DNA of 64,000 nt. Origin: an uncultured Flavobacteriaceae bacterium (GTDB lineage Bacteria > Bacteroidota > Bacteroidia > Flavobacteriales > Flavobacteriaceae). Within the stretch, counting starts at the first letter, position 1, and each line of letters starts with the position of its first letter. Where the stretch lies: assembly GCA_943842625.1 (NCBI GenBank), contig CALTCK010000002.1, positions 204,924 through 268,923 on the forward strand, written 5' to 3'. Positions 25,665-34,033 of the stretch are shown piece by piece. The notes beneath the pieces were generated by a model. That model was not told the DNA's origin, did no database searches, and was given only the letters and a program-made list of their open reading frames with translations. Position numbers and translations under genes: made by a program.

Positions 25665-27008
25665 ATGTCAATCCATTCATTAAAAGCAATTACACCAATT
25701 GACGGCCGATATGCGTCTAAAACCAGCTCTTTAATTTCTTATTTTTCAGAAGAGGCGCTGATTAAATATCGTGTCCAAGTAGAGATTGAATATTTTATAG
25801 CATTGGTTGAATTAAAACTACCACAACTAAGTGGTTTTGACACCACTTTATTTTCTGAATTAAGAACTATTTATACTAATTTTTCAACGGATGATACTCA
25901 AAAGATTAAAGACATTGAGAAAGTAACCAATCACGATGTTAAAGCGGTTGAGTATTTTATTAAAGAAAAATTTGATGCCTTAAATTTAAAAGAATATAAA
26001 GAATTTATTCATTTTGGCTTAACATCACAAGATATAAACAATACAGCTGTTCCTCTATCCATTAAAGATGCTATGAACGATGTATATATTCCTTATTTAT
26101 TAGAATTAAAAAACAAATTAACTTCATTAGCTACTGACTGGGCAGACATTCCAATGTTAGCTAGAACACACGGACAACCGGCCTCTCCTACTCGTTTAGG
26201 TAAAGAGATAGATGTGTTTGTGGTTAGAATCGAAGAACAATTTGATTTACTTAACGATATTAAAAGTGCGGCTAAATTTGGTGGCGCTACCGGAAACTTT
26301 AATGCACATAAAATTGCCTATCCAACAGTAGATTGGAAAGATTTTGCTCAAAAATTTGTTCATGATAAATTAGGATTGCATCACTCCTTTCCTACTACAC
26401 AGATAGAGCATTACGATCATATGGCTGCTTTATTTGATTGTTTAAAAAGAATTAATACCATTATCATCGACTTAGATCGTGACGTTTGGACCTATGTTTC
26501 GATGGATTATTTTAAACAAAAAATTAAAAAGGGTGAAGTTGGATCCAGCGCCATGCCACATAAAGTAAATCCCATAGATTTTGAAAACAGTGAAGGTAAT
26601 TTAGGAATTGCCAATGCCTTGTTTGAGCATTTATCTGCTAAACTTCCTGTTAGTAGATTACAAAGAGATTTAACCGACAGTACTGTACTTAGAAACGTTG
26701 GAGTACCTTTTGGGCATACCTTAATTGCTTTTCAATCTACCTTAAAAGGATTAAATAAGTTATTGTTAAATGAAGGAAAGTTTGCGGAAGATTTAGAAAA
26801 TAATTGGGCGGTAGTTGCTGAAGCAATTCAAACCATTCTTAGACGTGAAGCCTATCCTAATGCCTATGAAGCCTTAAAAGGTTTAACAAGAACCAATTCG
26901 GTGATTAATGCGGAGTCTATTGCTGCTTTTATTGAAACTCTAGAAGTCTCGGAAAGTGTAAAACAAGAAATGCGAGTGATAACTCCTTCTAATTATACAG
27001 GAATTTAG
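25665..27008 (+). CDS. purB: adenylosuccinate lyase
   Basis: Fumarase/aspartase-superfamily lyase of 447 residues, used twice in purine synthesis (SAICAR to AICAR, and adenylosuccinate to AMP). Signatures: THGQPASPTRLGKE with the general-acid His region, the mobile signature loop GSSAMPHKVNPIDFENSEG near residue 288, and LTSQDINNTAVPLS. The length fits the E. coli-type enzyme (about 450 residues). It is a single gene followed by a perfect palindromic terminator shared with the convergent DUF4252 gene. Confidence 0.97.
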   Translation: MSIHSLKAITPIDGRYASKTSSLISYFSEEALIKYRVQVEIEYFIALVELKLPQLSGFDTTLFSELRTIYTNFSTDDTQKIKDIEKVTNHDVKAVEYFIKEKFDALNLKEYKEFIHFGLTSQDINNTAVPLSIKDAMNDVYIPYLLELKNKLTSLATDWADIPMLARTHGQPASPTRLGKEIDVFVVRIEEQFDLLNDIKSAAKFGGATGNFNAHKIAYPTVDWKDFAQKFVHDKLGLHHSFPTTQIEHYDHMAALFDCLKRINTIIIDLDRDVWTYVSMDYFKQKIKKGEVGSSAMPHKVNPIDFENSEGNLGIANALFEHLSAKLPVSRLQRDLTDSTVLRNVGVPFGHTLIAFQSTLKGLNKLLLNEGKFAEDLENNWAVVAEAIQTILRREAYPNAYEALKGLTRTNSVINAESIAAFIETLEVSESVKQEMRVITPSNYTGI

Positions 27009-27030
27009 TATTAAATCTAATATTGAAATT

Positions 27031-27068
27031 ATTAAAAAGACCGACTAAATTTAGTCGGTCTTTTTAAT
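27031..27068. terminator. bidirectional terminator between purB and DUF4252 gene
   Basis: A perfect 38-base palindrome with core AGACCGACTAAA/TTTAGTCGGTCT, flanked by A-runs on one side and T-runs on the other, so it can end transcription from both convergent genes. Confidence 0.85.
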
Positions 27069-27085
27069 AATTATAATTCTTCTTT

Positions 27086-27628
27086 TTACATATCAAATAT
27101 ATTCCCTATCGATTCTAATTTCGAAACATCAAGGTCTTCTTTTTCGATAGCAGTCATCAATTTCATCATTTTTGCTGGCTCCATTTTCTCACCCAACAAT
27201 CTAAACAATGCGAATCCTTTTTCGTCGTCACTAGCAAACACTATGATTTCATCTATTGCCTCTTCTTCTCCTATGTATTTAAGCGTTGCTCCCTGCTTAT
27301 TAGATCTATATTTCATTAGCATTTTATATTGCTCTTGATCGATGATATCTTCCAATTCTAGTCTCTTTACTTCATAATCTGCAGCATTTTCTCCCCTAAC
27401 AGGATAAGCAACTACATTAATTTTCTTAACAGTTTCTAAAATATCCTTTTCTTCTTGTGAAAGGTTATTGTTATCTGTCTGTAATAAACTTGCTGCGATA
27501 TCAATATTTAAAAAAGAATCGTCGTCTTGTCTATCTACTAAGTATCTCTGTAATGATTTCTCATTACTACAGCTAAATAAAGTAAGCGCTGCTAATCCTA
27601 ATCCTAAAACATATTTTATAAGTATCAT
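27086..27628 (-). CDS. DUF4252 lipoprotein
   Basis: A protein of 180 residues with a lipoprotein signal (LAALTLFSCSNE, Cys near residue 20). The mature part carries the DUF4252 features: QEEKDILETVKKINVVAYP, KYRSNKQGATLKYIGEEEAIDEIIVFA, then KMMKLMTAIEKEDLDVSKL. The family is confined mostly to Bacteroidota and often sits with ECF sigma factors, but no sigma gene is adjacent here. Function unknown; it should be in the periplasm, anchored to a membrane. It lies three bases downstream of a second DUF4252 gene. Confidence 0.85.
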   Translation of the reverse strand: MILIKYVLGLGLAALTLFSCSNEKSLQRYLVDRQDDDSFLNIDIAASLLQTDNNNLSQEEKDILETVKKINVVAYPVRGENAADYEVKRLELEDIIDQEQYKMLMKYRSNKQGATLKYIGEEEAIDEIIVFASDDEKGFALFRLLGEKMEPAKMMKLMTAIEKEDLDVSKLESIGNIFDM

Positions 27629-27631
27629 GTT

Positions 27632-28165
27632 TTAAATCTTTTGATCGATATTTTTTAATTCTTCACTTCCAGGCATGTTGAGATCACTTGTTAGTTTTGA
27701 TATTTTTTTTAAATCGATTTTACCCGTGATACTCATAATGATTGTTCTGTCTTCTCCATCAATATTTCCTATTAAATGCATGAGTAATTCACTTACAAAA
27801 TTATCACTTTTCCCTTCTTTGGAATAAAATTTAATATTTTTACCATCATCCTTTACTCTCATCAATTCAGATAATTTAGGGGATTCAGATAGGTAGGTAG
27901 CGACAGCAGCATCCATTCTTTCAGCTACTTCCTTGTTTTCAGTGGAATAAATTTTTATATTATCCAAATTATTAACCAACTCTAAGTACTCTCTAGCCTC
28001 TGGATCGTTGGATTCTAGGTCAAGTTGACTTAATAATTTAAACATATTTTTGGTAACGACTACCGAACTTACTTCTCGCTCGTTCTCAAATACATCAAAT
28101 GTATTCTGTGCAGATACAAAAACTGGAGTTATTGCGATTACTATTAAAATTACTAACTTTTTCAT
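27632..28165 (-). CDS. DUF4252 periplasmic protein
   Basis: Paralogue of the next gene, about 177 residues. The ATG at 28165 (MKKLVILIVIAITPVFVSAQ) gives a clean signal peptide without a lipobox; another ATG at 28183 would add six residues. It has the DUF4252 core: VVTKNMFKLLSQL, LVNNLDNIKIYSTENKEVAERM, LMRVKDDGKNIKFYSKEG, LIGNIDGEDRTIIMSITGKIDLKKISKL. The soluble form followed by the lipoprotein form suggests that the two proteins act together in the periplasm. Role unknown. Confidence 0.85.
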   Translation of the reverse strand: MKKLVILIVIAITPVFVSAQNTFDVFENEREVSSVVVTKNMFKLLSQLDLESNDPEAREYLELVNNLDNIKIYSTENKEVAERMDAAVATYLSESPKLSELMRVKDDGKNIKFYSKEGKSDNFVSELLMHLIGNIDGEDRTIIMSITGKIDLKKISKLTSDLNMPGSEELKNIDQKI

Positions 28166-28354
28166 TGGATTTAATTTATTCATTTTTTGTTATTTTTTAT
28201 TTGAAAATTCTATTTTTTGTTTCAATTTGAGTGGTATTATTTGCTGTTATATTAAGATAACGAGCCTTCTCTAATTTTGTTACAAATTATTTTCAATTAA
28301 CAATAATGTGAGTATTTTAGTAGTTTAATTGAATTCCGAATATACTCACTTCTT

Positions 28355-29755
28355 ATGAAAAAAAGAATCTTGTTAATTCTTATTACGTTTTCGACTTTAG
28401 CGGTCTCATGTTTTGATGATCTGGACGATAATATACAAAACTCTTCAAACTCCAGTATTGGAGATTTTATTTATCGTGGATTAAATTATTTCTATCTATA
28501 CAAGTCAGTTAGTCCAGAACTCGCTGATGATTATTTTATGAATCAAAATGAATTAAATTCTTTTTTAGATTCTTTTGAAAACCCCAAAGAAACATTTGAC
28601 TTTTTAATAGCTCCTCAAGATCGATTTAGTGTACTTGTAAATGACTATAATGAATTAGAAAACGCACTCAATGGAATTACTTTAAGTAATGGTATGGAGT
28701 TTGGACTGGTTTATTATCCGAATGGAAGTACGAACTTATTTGGCTATGTACGTTATGTATTACCAAATACAGATGCGGCAACAAAAGGGATACAAAGGGG
28801 AATACTATTTAACACTATAAACGGGCAGCAATTAACCGACACGAATTACTTGTCATTAATTTCGTTAAATAGTTACGAAATTGGTCTAGCTACTTTTGAC
28901 GGAGAAACCATAATACCAACTGAAGAACGTATAGAACTAATCAAACAAGAATACACTGAAAACCCTATATACATAGCAGAAACACTAGCAATTGAAGGTC
29001 AAAAAATTGGTTATCTTATGTACAACGCATTTACAAGAGGTTTTGACACTTCCTTAAATTCAGTATTTGCTCAATTTAAAGCGGATGGTATTAATGATTT
29101 AATTTTGGATTTAAGATACAATGGAGGAGGTTCTGTTGAAACCGCTGTAGATTTATCCAGTATGATTACCGGACAATTTAACAATCAATTGTTTGCAAAT
29201 GAATTTTGGAATGATGACCGTCAAAATGTGTATGCCAATCCAATTTTGTTTAACGATAAAATCTTTACAGGTGAATTAATAAATAGTCTAAATTTAAATA
29301 AAGTTTACATTCTAACAACGAACAGTTCTGCTTCTGCAAGCGAATTGGTAATTAATTGTTTAAAACCTTACATTGAGGTGAAACAAATTGGTGATCGTAC
29401 CAGAGGTAAATATCAAGCATCTTTCTTATTATATGATGCTCCGGCTCCAAACTTCAGTAAGAGTCAAGCCAATCCAGGGCATACATTTGCAATGCTACCT
29501 TTGGTATTTAAAACCTCTAACGCGGTTGGGAATACCGATTATGACGATGGTCTCTTTCCCGACCTTAACTTGAATGAAGATTATACAAACTTGGGAACTC
29601 TTGGCAATATTAATGAACCGATGTTAGCCGCTGCTATAAATGATCTGTTTTCATTTACGCAACCACTACAAAGGAATAATATTGAATTTAAGGAATTATC
29701 AAACAGTAAAAAGCTGTCTCCTATCTATCAAAAAATGATTAAAGAAAACCCATAA
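28355..29755 (+). CDS. S41 family (C-terminal processing type) peptidase lipoprotein
   Basis: Serine protease of 466 residues with lipoprotein signal (STLAVSCFDD). A degenerate PDZ-like region is around residues 90-170 (FGLVYYPNGSTNLFGYVRYVL). The S41 catalytic core follows: DLILDLRYNGGGSVETAVDLSS, the nucleophile in LTTNSSASASELV, and a Lys in GDRTRGKYQAS. These tail-specific-protease relatives in Bacteroidota are anchored in the envelope. The next gene starts eight bases downstream, so they are probably co-transcribed. The substrate is unknown. Confidence 0.9.
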   Translation: MKKRILLILITFSTLAVSCFDDLDDNIQNSSNSSIGDFIYRGLNYFYLYKSVSPELADDYFMNQNELNSFLDSFENPKETFDFLIAPQDRFSVLVNDYNELENALNGITLSNGMEFGLVYYPNGSTNLFGYVRYVLPNTDAATKGIQRGILFNTINGQQLTDTNYLSLISLNSYEIGLATFDGETIIPTEERIELIKQEYTENPIYIAETLAIEGQKIGYLMYNAFTRGFDTSLNSVFAQFKADGINDLILDLRYNGGGSVETAVDLSSMITGQFNNQLFANEFWNDDRQNVYANPILFNDKIFTGELINSLNLNKVYILTTNSSASASELVINCLKPYIEVKQIGDRTRGKYQASFLLYDAPAPNFSKSQANPGHTFAMLPLVFKTSNAVGNTDYDDGLFPDLNLNEDYTNLGTLGNINEPMLAAAINDLFSFTQPLQRNNIEFKELSNSKKLSPIYQKMIKENP

Positions 29756-29763
29756 TTTAATTC

Positions 29764-30852
29764 ATGACAAGACCATTTATATTATTTTTTGTTCTTATTA
29801 ACTTTATTGGTTGTAATAAAAAAATTGAAGAATCTAAAAAAATTGAATTGATGTTTTTAGATGATTATATTTTTCCAGCTAGTCAATTTTTTGACAGCAC
29901 AAAAGTCGGCGGGCTTTCAGGAATAGACTACCATGATGAAAATTATTATCTTGTTGCCGACGATTCAAAATTACCCAGATATTATAAAGCTACCATAGAA
30001 ATCGATAAGAAATTAATCGTTCAAATTGATTTTGTTGATATGGTTTTATTCAGAGATCATCCTTATTATGAAAATCAAACTTTAGATCTTGAATCTATTG
30101 TATTTGACACTAATAACCAAATAACTATGGTAAGCGAAGGGTCTATAAATAAAAATAAAAACCCCTTATTATTTTCGGCTAATTATAAAGGTGAATTTTT
30201 ATTTGATTTTGAACTACCTACCAATTTTCTAATTAGCCATGAACCAAAGCCTATTCATAATAAAACACTTGAAGGGTTAAGTCATAGTTTTAATAAAGAT
30301 GGTTTTTGGACAGCCTTTGAACTACCCCTTATTCAGGACGGAGATGAGCCATCGTATCAAAAGGCAAATTCGCCTATTCGAATTACTTATTTTGATAAAA
30401 AAACTAGAAAAGCAACCAAAGAATTTGCATATCAACTAGATCCCATAACAAAGCCCTATGTTGGAGATTATAATTTAAACGGGCTCACTGATATTTTGGA
30501 GTTTAAACCAAATCATTTCATTGTAATAGAGAGAACCTATCAGAGTGAAAAAGGAACACAGGGTAATACCATCAATTTATTTCATGCATGGATAGAAAAA
30601 TCTTCCACCAATACTTTAGCCATAAATTCCCTAAAACAAACTGACTTTATCCCATTAAAAAAAGAATTGGTTTTTAGTTTCGATACTATTAAAAATAAAT
30701 TAACAGAGGGAATAATTGATAATATCGAAGGAATTACACTTGGACCTATCTTAGAAAACGGAAATCAGTCTATAATCCTGATTTCCGATGATAATTTTCA
30801 ATTGTTTGGAAAACAACTCAACCAATTTTTATTATTAGAAATAAAAGAATAA
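29764..30852 (+). CDS. esterase-like activity of phytase family lipoprotein
   Basis: A protein of 362 residues with a lipoprotein signal (FVLINFIGCNKK). The sequence fits the phytase-like beta-propeller family (GGLSGIDYHDENYYLVADDS, LDLESIVFDTNNQITMVSEG, NKTLEGLSHSFNKDGFWTAFE, and ISDDNFQLFGKQLNQFLLLEI near the end). Members are annotated from similarity to phytases and esterases, and real activity is rarely shown. It is coupled to the S41 protease gene upstream and converges on the BtuG-like gene with an 11-base gap and only an AT-rich hairpin (30855-30879). Confidence 0.82.
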   Translation: MTRPFILFFVLINFIGCNKKIEESKKIELMFLDDYIFPASQFFDSTKVGGLSGIDYHDENYYLVADDSKLPRYYKATIEIDKKLIVQIDFVDMVLFRDHPYYENQTLDLESIVFDTNNQITMVSEGSINKNKNPLLFSANYKGEFLFDFELPTNFLISHEPKPIHNKTLEGLSHSFNKDGFWTAFELPLIQDGDEPSYQKANSPIRITYFDKKTRKATKEFAYQLDPITKPYVGDYNLNGLTDILEFKPNHFIVIERTYQSEKGTQGNTINLFHAWIEKSSTNTLAINSLKQTDFIPLKKELVFSFDTIKNKLTEGIIDNIEGITLGPILENGNQSIILISDDNFQLFGKQLNQFLLLEIKE

Positions 30853-30863
30853 AGTTATTTTAA

Positions 30864-31919
30864 TTAATCATTAAAATAAACGCCTCCTGGAATAATTCCA
30901 GTTTGAATACTTTGTATTTCTGAATTGGTTGATAAATCAACTATTTTTAGAGTTCCATTGCTTGCAAAATCTCCAGCATCAGTGGCATAAAGTTTACCAT
31001 CTTTTGTGGTCATGGCATAAAAAGTTCCCGAAATGATACTCTCTTGAGGTAAGGAAATATCAGCTTCGTCTTTACTATAAACTACTCCATTTAAATTATA
31101 AATTAAATGGGATCCATCTGCTGATAAATGTTTGGGGTGATCGCTTGTTAAAAAATCAAACACCTGAATTACAGAATTATCTGACACATCAATTTTTAAA
31201 AGTTTTCCGTTAGTTTCGTTACCGGTATAATCAGGATTACCGCCACAAAGTACCCAAAGATTGTTATCAAGAACTACCATTGAATTGGGTACATCACCAA
31301 CTTCAATAGTAGAAGCTAAGGTATTATTACTGGTATCTATAACGGACAAGATGTTATTTTGACCATATCCTCCCTGATGAGCTACATATAGAACATTATT
31401 TATAAGAATTAGTTTTTCTGGACCAAATGCTACTGGGATTGTTGAAGTAATCGTTTGCGACAATAAATCTATTACCGCTATGTAATCATCAGTATTATCA
31501 AAAGGATCTCCCCAATTAGTTACATAACCGTTGGTTCCTGATGAGATAAAATATCTAGGATTCATTAACCCATCAGTAATAGAAACTATCGATTCAAAAC
31601 TGTATCTATTTACAACTTCTATTTTGTTGGAATTATTGACAACTAAGTAAGCAACTTCATCATTAAATCCTATAGATTGAACGATGCTCCCAAGGTCTGC
31701 AGAATTGACTTGATTAAAAACTTGTTGCTCTATGGTAGTGTAGTCATTAGAAACATAAGTAATAGTTCCGGTGCCGTTTTGAAAAGGCCCTTCATTGGTA
31801 ATAAGTATTCCGTTTACATAATCTCCTAATGGGGCTGGTACTGTTTCATCATCTGATGAACATGAAGTAATAAATAAGAATACAATCAATAAATAAATTA
31901 AGTTTTTTAGTGTTTTCAT
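30864..31919 (-). CDS. BtuG-like surface lipoprotein (DUF5074/YncE-type beta-propeller)
   Basis: A 351-residue lipoprotein (FLFITSCSSDDE) with repeated beta-propeller blades (FGPEKLILINNVLYVAHQGGYGQ, VGDVPNSMVVLDNNLWVLCGG, TSDHPKHLSADGSHLIYNLNG). The family includes BtuG of Bacteroides, a surface protein that binds vitamin B12 very tightly and hands it to BtuB. The context agrees: it follows a BtuB-like receptor by five bases, under a cobalamin riboswitch. I infer that it captures corrinoids at the cell surface; the family also covers propellers with other roles. Confidence 0.82.
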   Translation of the reverse strand: MKTLKNLIYLLIVFLFITSCSSDDETVPAPLGDYVNGILITNEGPFQNGTGTITYVSNDYTTIEQQVFNQVNSADLGSIVQSIGFNDEVAYLVVNNSNKIEVVNRYSFESIVSITDGLMNPRYFISSGTNGYVTNWGDPFDNTDDYIAVIDLLSQTITSTIPVAFGPEKLILINNVLYVAHQGGYGQNNILSVIDTSNNTLASTIEVGDVPNSMVVLDNNLWVLCGGNPDYTGNETNGKLLKIDVSDNSVIQVFDFLTSDHPKHLSADGSHLIYNLNGVVYSKDEADISLPQESIISGTFYAMTTKDGKLYATDAGDFASNGTLKIVDLSTNSEIQSIQTGIIPGGVYFND

Positions 31920-31924
31920 TTTGT

Positions 31925-33751
31925 TTAAAATTTAAAGGTTATAGTGGTTAGTATATTTCTATTTGGCATAGGTCGATAGGCAACATTTTCATAATACTTA
32001 TTTAAAATATTATTGATTTTAAATCCTATTTTTATAGGCATTGTTTTGTATAAAAAAAAGTAATCTAAGCCTATATTAGATACTAAATAAGAGTCTAAAT
32101 AAGTGCTGTTATCTGTAGTTGTAAATACTTTTCCATTGAACAATTGCTGGTAATAAGCATTGAATCGTTGAATTCTGTAATCGATAGTTCCTGTTACTTT
32201 ATGATAAGGAACATAAATTAATTGTTTGCCTGTTTCAATGTTTTTTGCAGAGGTATAGGCATAATCAATCCCTATATTAAACATATTTTCTTGGATTGAT
32301 TTAGAAAAATTTACTCCCATTTCTAATCCAATATTTTCAGTTTCAGAAACATTTATCGGAGAAAATATTCCGTTCATATCAGGCTGCCAACTTATGAGGT
32401 TTTTTGAGTTTATATAAAACAAATTCACATTTAGAAAAAAATTCTTGAAATAAAACTCATTACTTATTGCACCTTGGTAAGATATCTCTGGTTTCAAATC
32501 AACATTGCCTCCAGAATTCCAATATAAATCGTTAAACGTTGGAACTCGATAATTCTTAGAAGCGTTTGCTTTTAGAGAATACCATTGGTTAATTTTGTAT
32601 TTAGTATCGACAGAAACTATCAAAGGATTCTCGAAATCATTAAAAAATTCTTGACGAATATTGATATTGTAACTTAGTTGATCTGATACAAGTTGTTTCC
32701 ATATAAATATTGCGGCTAAGGTGTTACGACTCTCATCACCTATGTTCGAACCTTCTGCTTTTATATGAGTTAAGTTTAAAATAGAACTCACCATTATTTT
32801 TTCGTTGATATTGTATTCTAATTGGTAGTCGCCAATTATAGTGTTGGATTTACCTTCAAAATACAAAACGTTTTCTCGATTTGGATAATATTGATATTTT
32901 TCAAAAATATGTGCACCTTTTATAGTATTATTCCATTTTTTTGATGTTGAATTCCAAGTCAATAAGTTTCGAAAAGTCTCATCTTTGTAACTGTCTTTAT
33001 TGAGGGTGGTAATAGTACCTGAAAGATTTCTGGATCCACTAAAATAATTAGAATTCCAAATAAGTGAGCTATTATTTAACCGAAGACCTCCATTCATAGA
33101 AATATTTAGTTTATTAAATTCTCCATTGTTATTTTTTCGATTTAAACCAACATATTCATAATCGTTGTCCGAAGAAATAAAATCAAAAGCCATATCTAAA
33201 TATTTTTTTTCAGTAGCTATTTTTCTTTTAAAAATAGCGCCAACGGAAGCATAACTCCCATAATAGATAGTAAGTTCATTACTAGAATTCTCTGTAAATT
33301 CAATAGTATTATTTAAATGAATACTTCCACCTACAGCGCCACTACCATATTGAGAACTCCCTCCTCCACTTCTAATAATAACATTAGTCAAGGAAGCTGT
33401 AGCAATAGTATTAAAATCGGTTTGCCCAGTAAGATTTGAATTGATAGGAATACCATTCCATATGACTGCAGTTTGCGAAGCATTGGTACCTCTAAATGAC
33501 GGAGAGGCTACCATACCGTAACCATTTTCTTTAATATAAATATTAGAATTGAAGTTTAATAAATCACTAAGGGATACCGGATTTCTAGAAACTAAAGTAT
33601 CCGATATTTTAGTTAGCGTATACCCTTCTGAAAACTCTTCTAATTTAGAGTCTACAAGTACTATTTCATTTAAATATTGGATAGAGTCTAGCTGAGCACA
33701 TAACGATGCCGAACACATAAATGACGCTATAGATAGGTATAATCCTTTCAT
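31925..33751 (-). CDS. btuB: TonB-dependent vitamin B12 receptor (BtuB-like)
   Basis: Outer-membrane receptor of 608 residues: signal peptide (1-19, ending SLCAQ), TonB-box-like NEIVLVDSKLE, a plug domain (GMVASPSFRGTNASQTAVIWNG, GGGSSQYGSGAVGGSIHL), then a 22-strand-type barrel ending in Phe (NRNILTTITFKF). It lacks the long CarboxypepD_reg extension seen in polysaccharide or Oar receptors and has the short BtuB length. The 5' leader holds a cobalamin riboswitch, which gives the substrate assignment. It is co-transcribed with the BtuG-like lipoprotein. Confidence 0.9.
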   Translation of the reverse strand: MKGLYLSIASFMCSASLCAQLDSIQYLNEIVLVDSKLEEFSEGYTLTKISDTLVSRNPVSLSDLLNFNSNIYIKENGYGMVASPSFRGTNASQTAVIWNGIPINSNLTGQTDFNTIATASLTNVIIRSGGGSSQYGSGAVGGSIHLNNTIEFTENSSNELTIYYGSYASVGAIFKRKIATEKKYLDMAFDFISSDNDYEYVGLNRKNNNGEFNKLNISMNGGLRLNNSSLIWNSNYFSGSRNLSGTITTLNKDSYKDETFRNLLTWNSTSKKWNNTIKGAHIFEKYQYYPNRENVLYFEGKSNTIIGDYQLEYNINEKIMVSSILNLTHIKAEGSNIGDESRNTLAAIFIWKQLVSDQLSYNINIRQEFFNDFENPLIVSVDTKYKINQWYSLKANASKNYRVPTFNDLYWNSGGNVDLKPEISYQGAISNEFYFKNFFLNVNLFYINSKNLISWQPDMNGIFSPINVSETENIGLEMGVNFSKSIQENMFNIGIDYAYTSAKNIETGKQLIYVPYHKVTGTIDYRIQRFNAYYQQLFNGKVFTTTDNSTYLDSYLVSNIGLDYFFLYKTMPIKIGFKINNILNKYYENVAYRPMPNRNILTTITFKF

Positions 33752-33762
33752 ATCCTCTTACT

Positions 33763-33784
33763 TTTATCCCGAAAGTCCGATAAA
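33763..33784 (-). promoter_or_regulatory. hairpin between cobalamin aptamer and btuB start
   Basis: On the minus strand TTTATC pairs with GATAAA around ten bases, placed between the B12 box and the btuB ATG at 33751. It may be part of the expression platform that controls translation, since no terminator T-run follows it. The stem is short and AT-rich. Confidence 0.35.
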
Positions 33785-33789
33785 TTAAC

Positions 33790-33968
33790 TGAAAAAAGGC
33801 AGGTCTCCTGGCTTGTCTTATGTATAACCTTCCCGCGTTAACAGTGGTTTTAAGAGATACATTTTTGAATAGATAATTCAAAAAAGACTTACAGTTGCGG
33901 GAACAGCTTCGGTTTTTAACCGAATTCCCTTTTAAGAGGTCGTTTTGCAATTGAAAATTTCCTCACCA
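33790..33968 (-). ncRNA. cobalamin riboswitch
   Basis: Read on the minus strand, the leader of btuB carries the conserved parts of the cobalamin aptamer in order: a GAGG segment, the GGGAATTCGG...CCGAAGCTGTTCCCGC hairpin followed by CAACTGTAAG, CCACTG with AACGCGGGAAGG, and the B12 box AGCCAGGAGACCTGCC at 33813-33798. Adenosylcobalamin binding would switch off the downstream btuB-btuG genes. The divergent btuFCD genes are not under it. Confidence 0.95.
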
Positions 33969-33977
33969 ATTTCGATG

Positions 33978-34006
33978 CTAAAATAAGATTTTAAAAATTG
34001 CTACAA
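33978..34006 (-). promoter_or_regulatory. putative promoter of the riboswitch-btuB-btuG transcript
   Basis: TTG (34006-34004), an 18-base spacer and TATTTTAG (33985-33978) on the minus strand, one mismatch from the TAnnTTTG box. Transcription would begin around 33972, just before the riboswitch aptamer. Its -33 element is within a few bases of the plus-strand element of btuF. Confidence 0.45.
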
Positions 34007-34030
34007 TCAAAACAAATACTATTATTTTTG
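33998..34030 (+). promoter_or_regulatory. putative promoter of btuFCD
   Basis: TTG (33998-34000), a 22-base spacer and TATTTTTG (34023-34030), with the btuF ATG at 34034. If used, the messenger would have almost no leader. It overlaps the minus-strand promoter region for btuB. Confidence 0.35.
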
Positions 34031-34033
34031 AGA

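Noticed and set aside
30855..30879. AT-only palindrome between the phytase-like and BtuG-like genes as a terminator
   Set aside because: The ten-base stem has no G or C pairs and overlaps a stop codon; too weak to call.
10684..31919. Shared MKTLKNLIY start of the Oar-like receptor and the BtuG-like lipoprotein as a duplication
   Set aside because: The DNA differs at synonymous sites and the similarity ends with the signal peptide, so similar export signals are enough to explain it.
33666..33950. Minus-strand frame of 94 codons upstream of btuB
   Set aside because: It runs through the cobalamin riboswitch and into btuB in another frame; the RNA motif explains the sequence.
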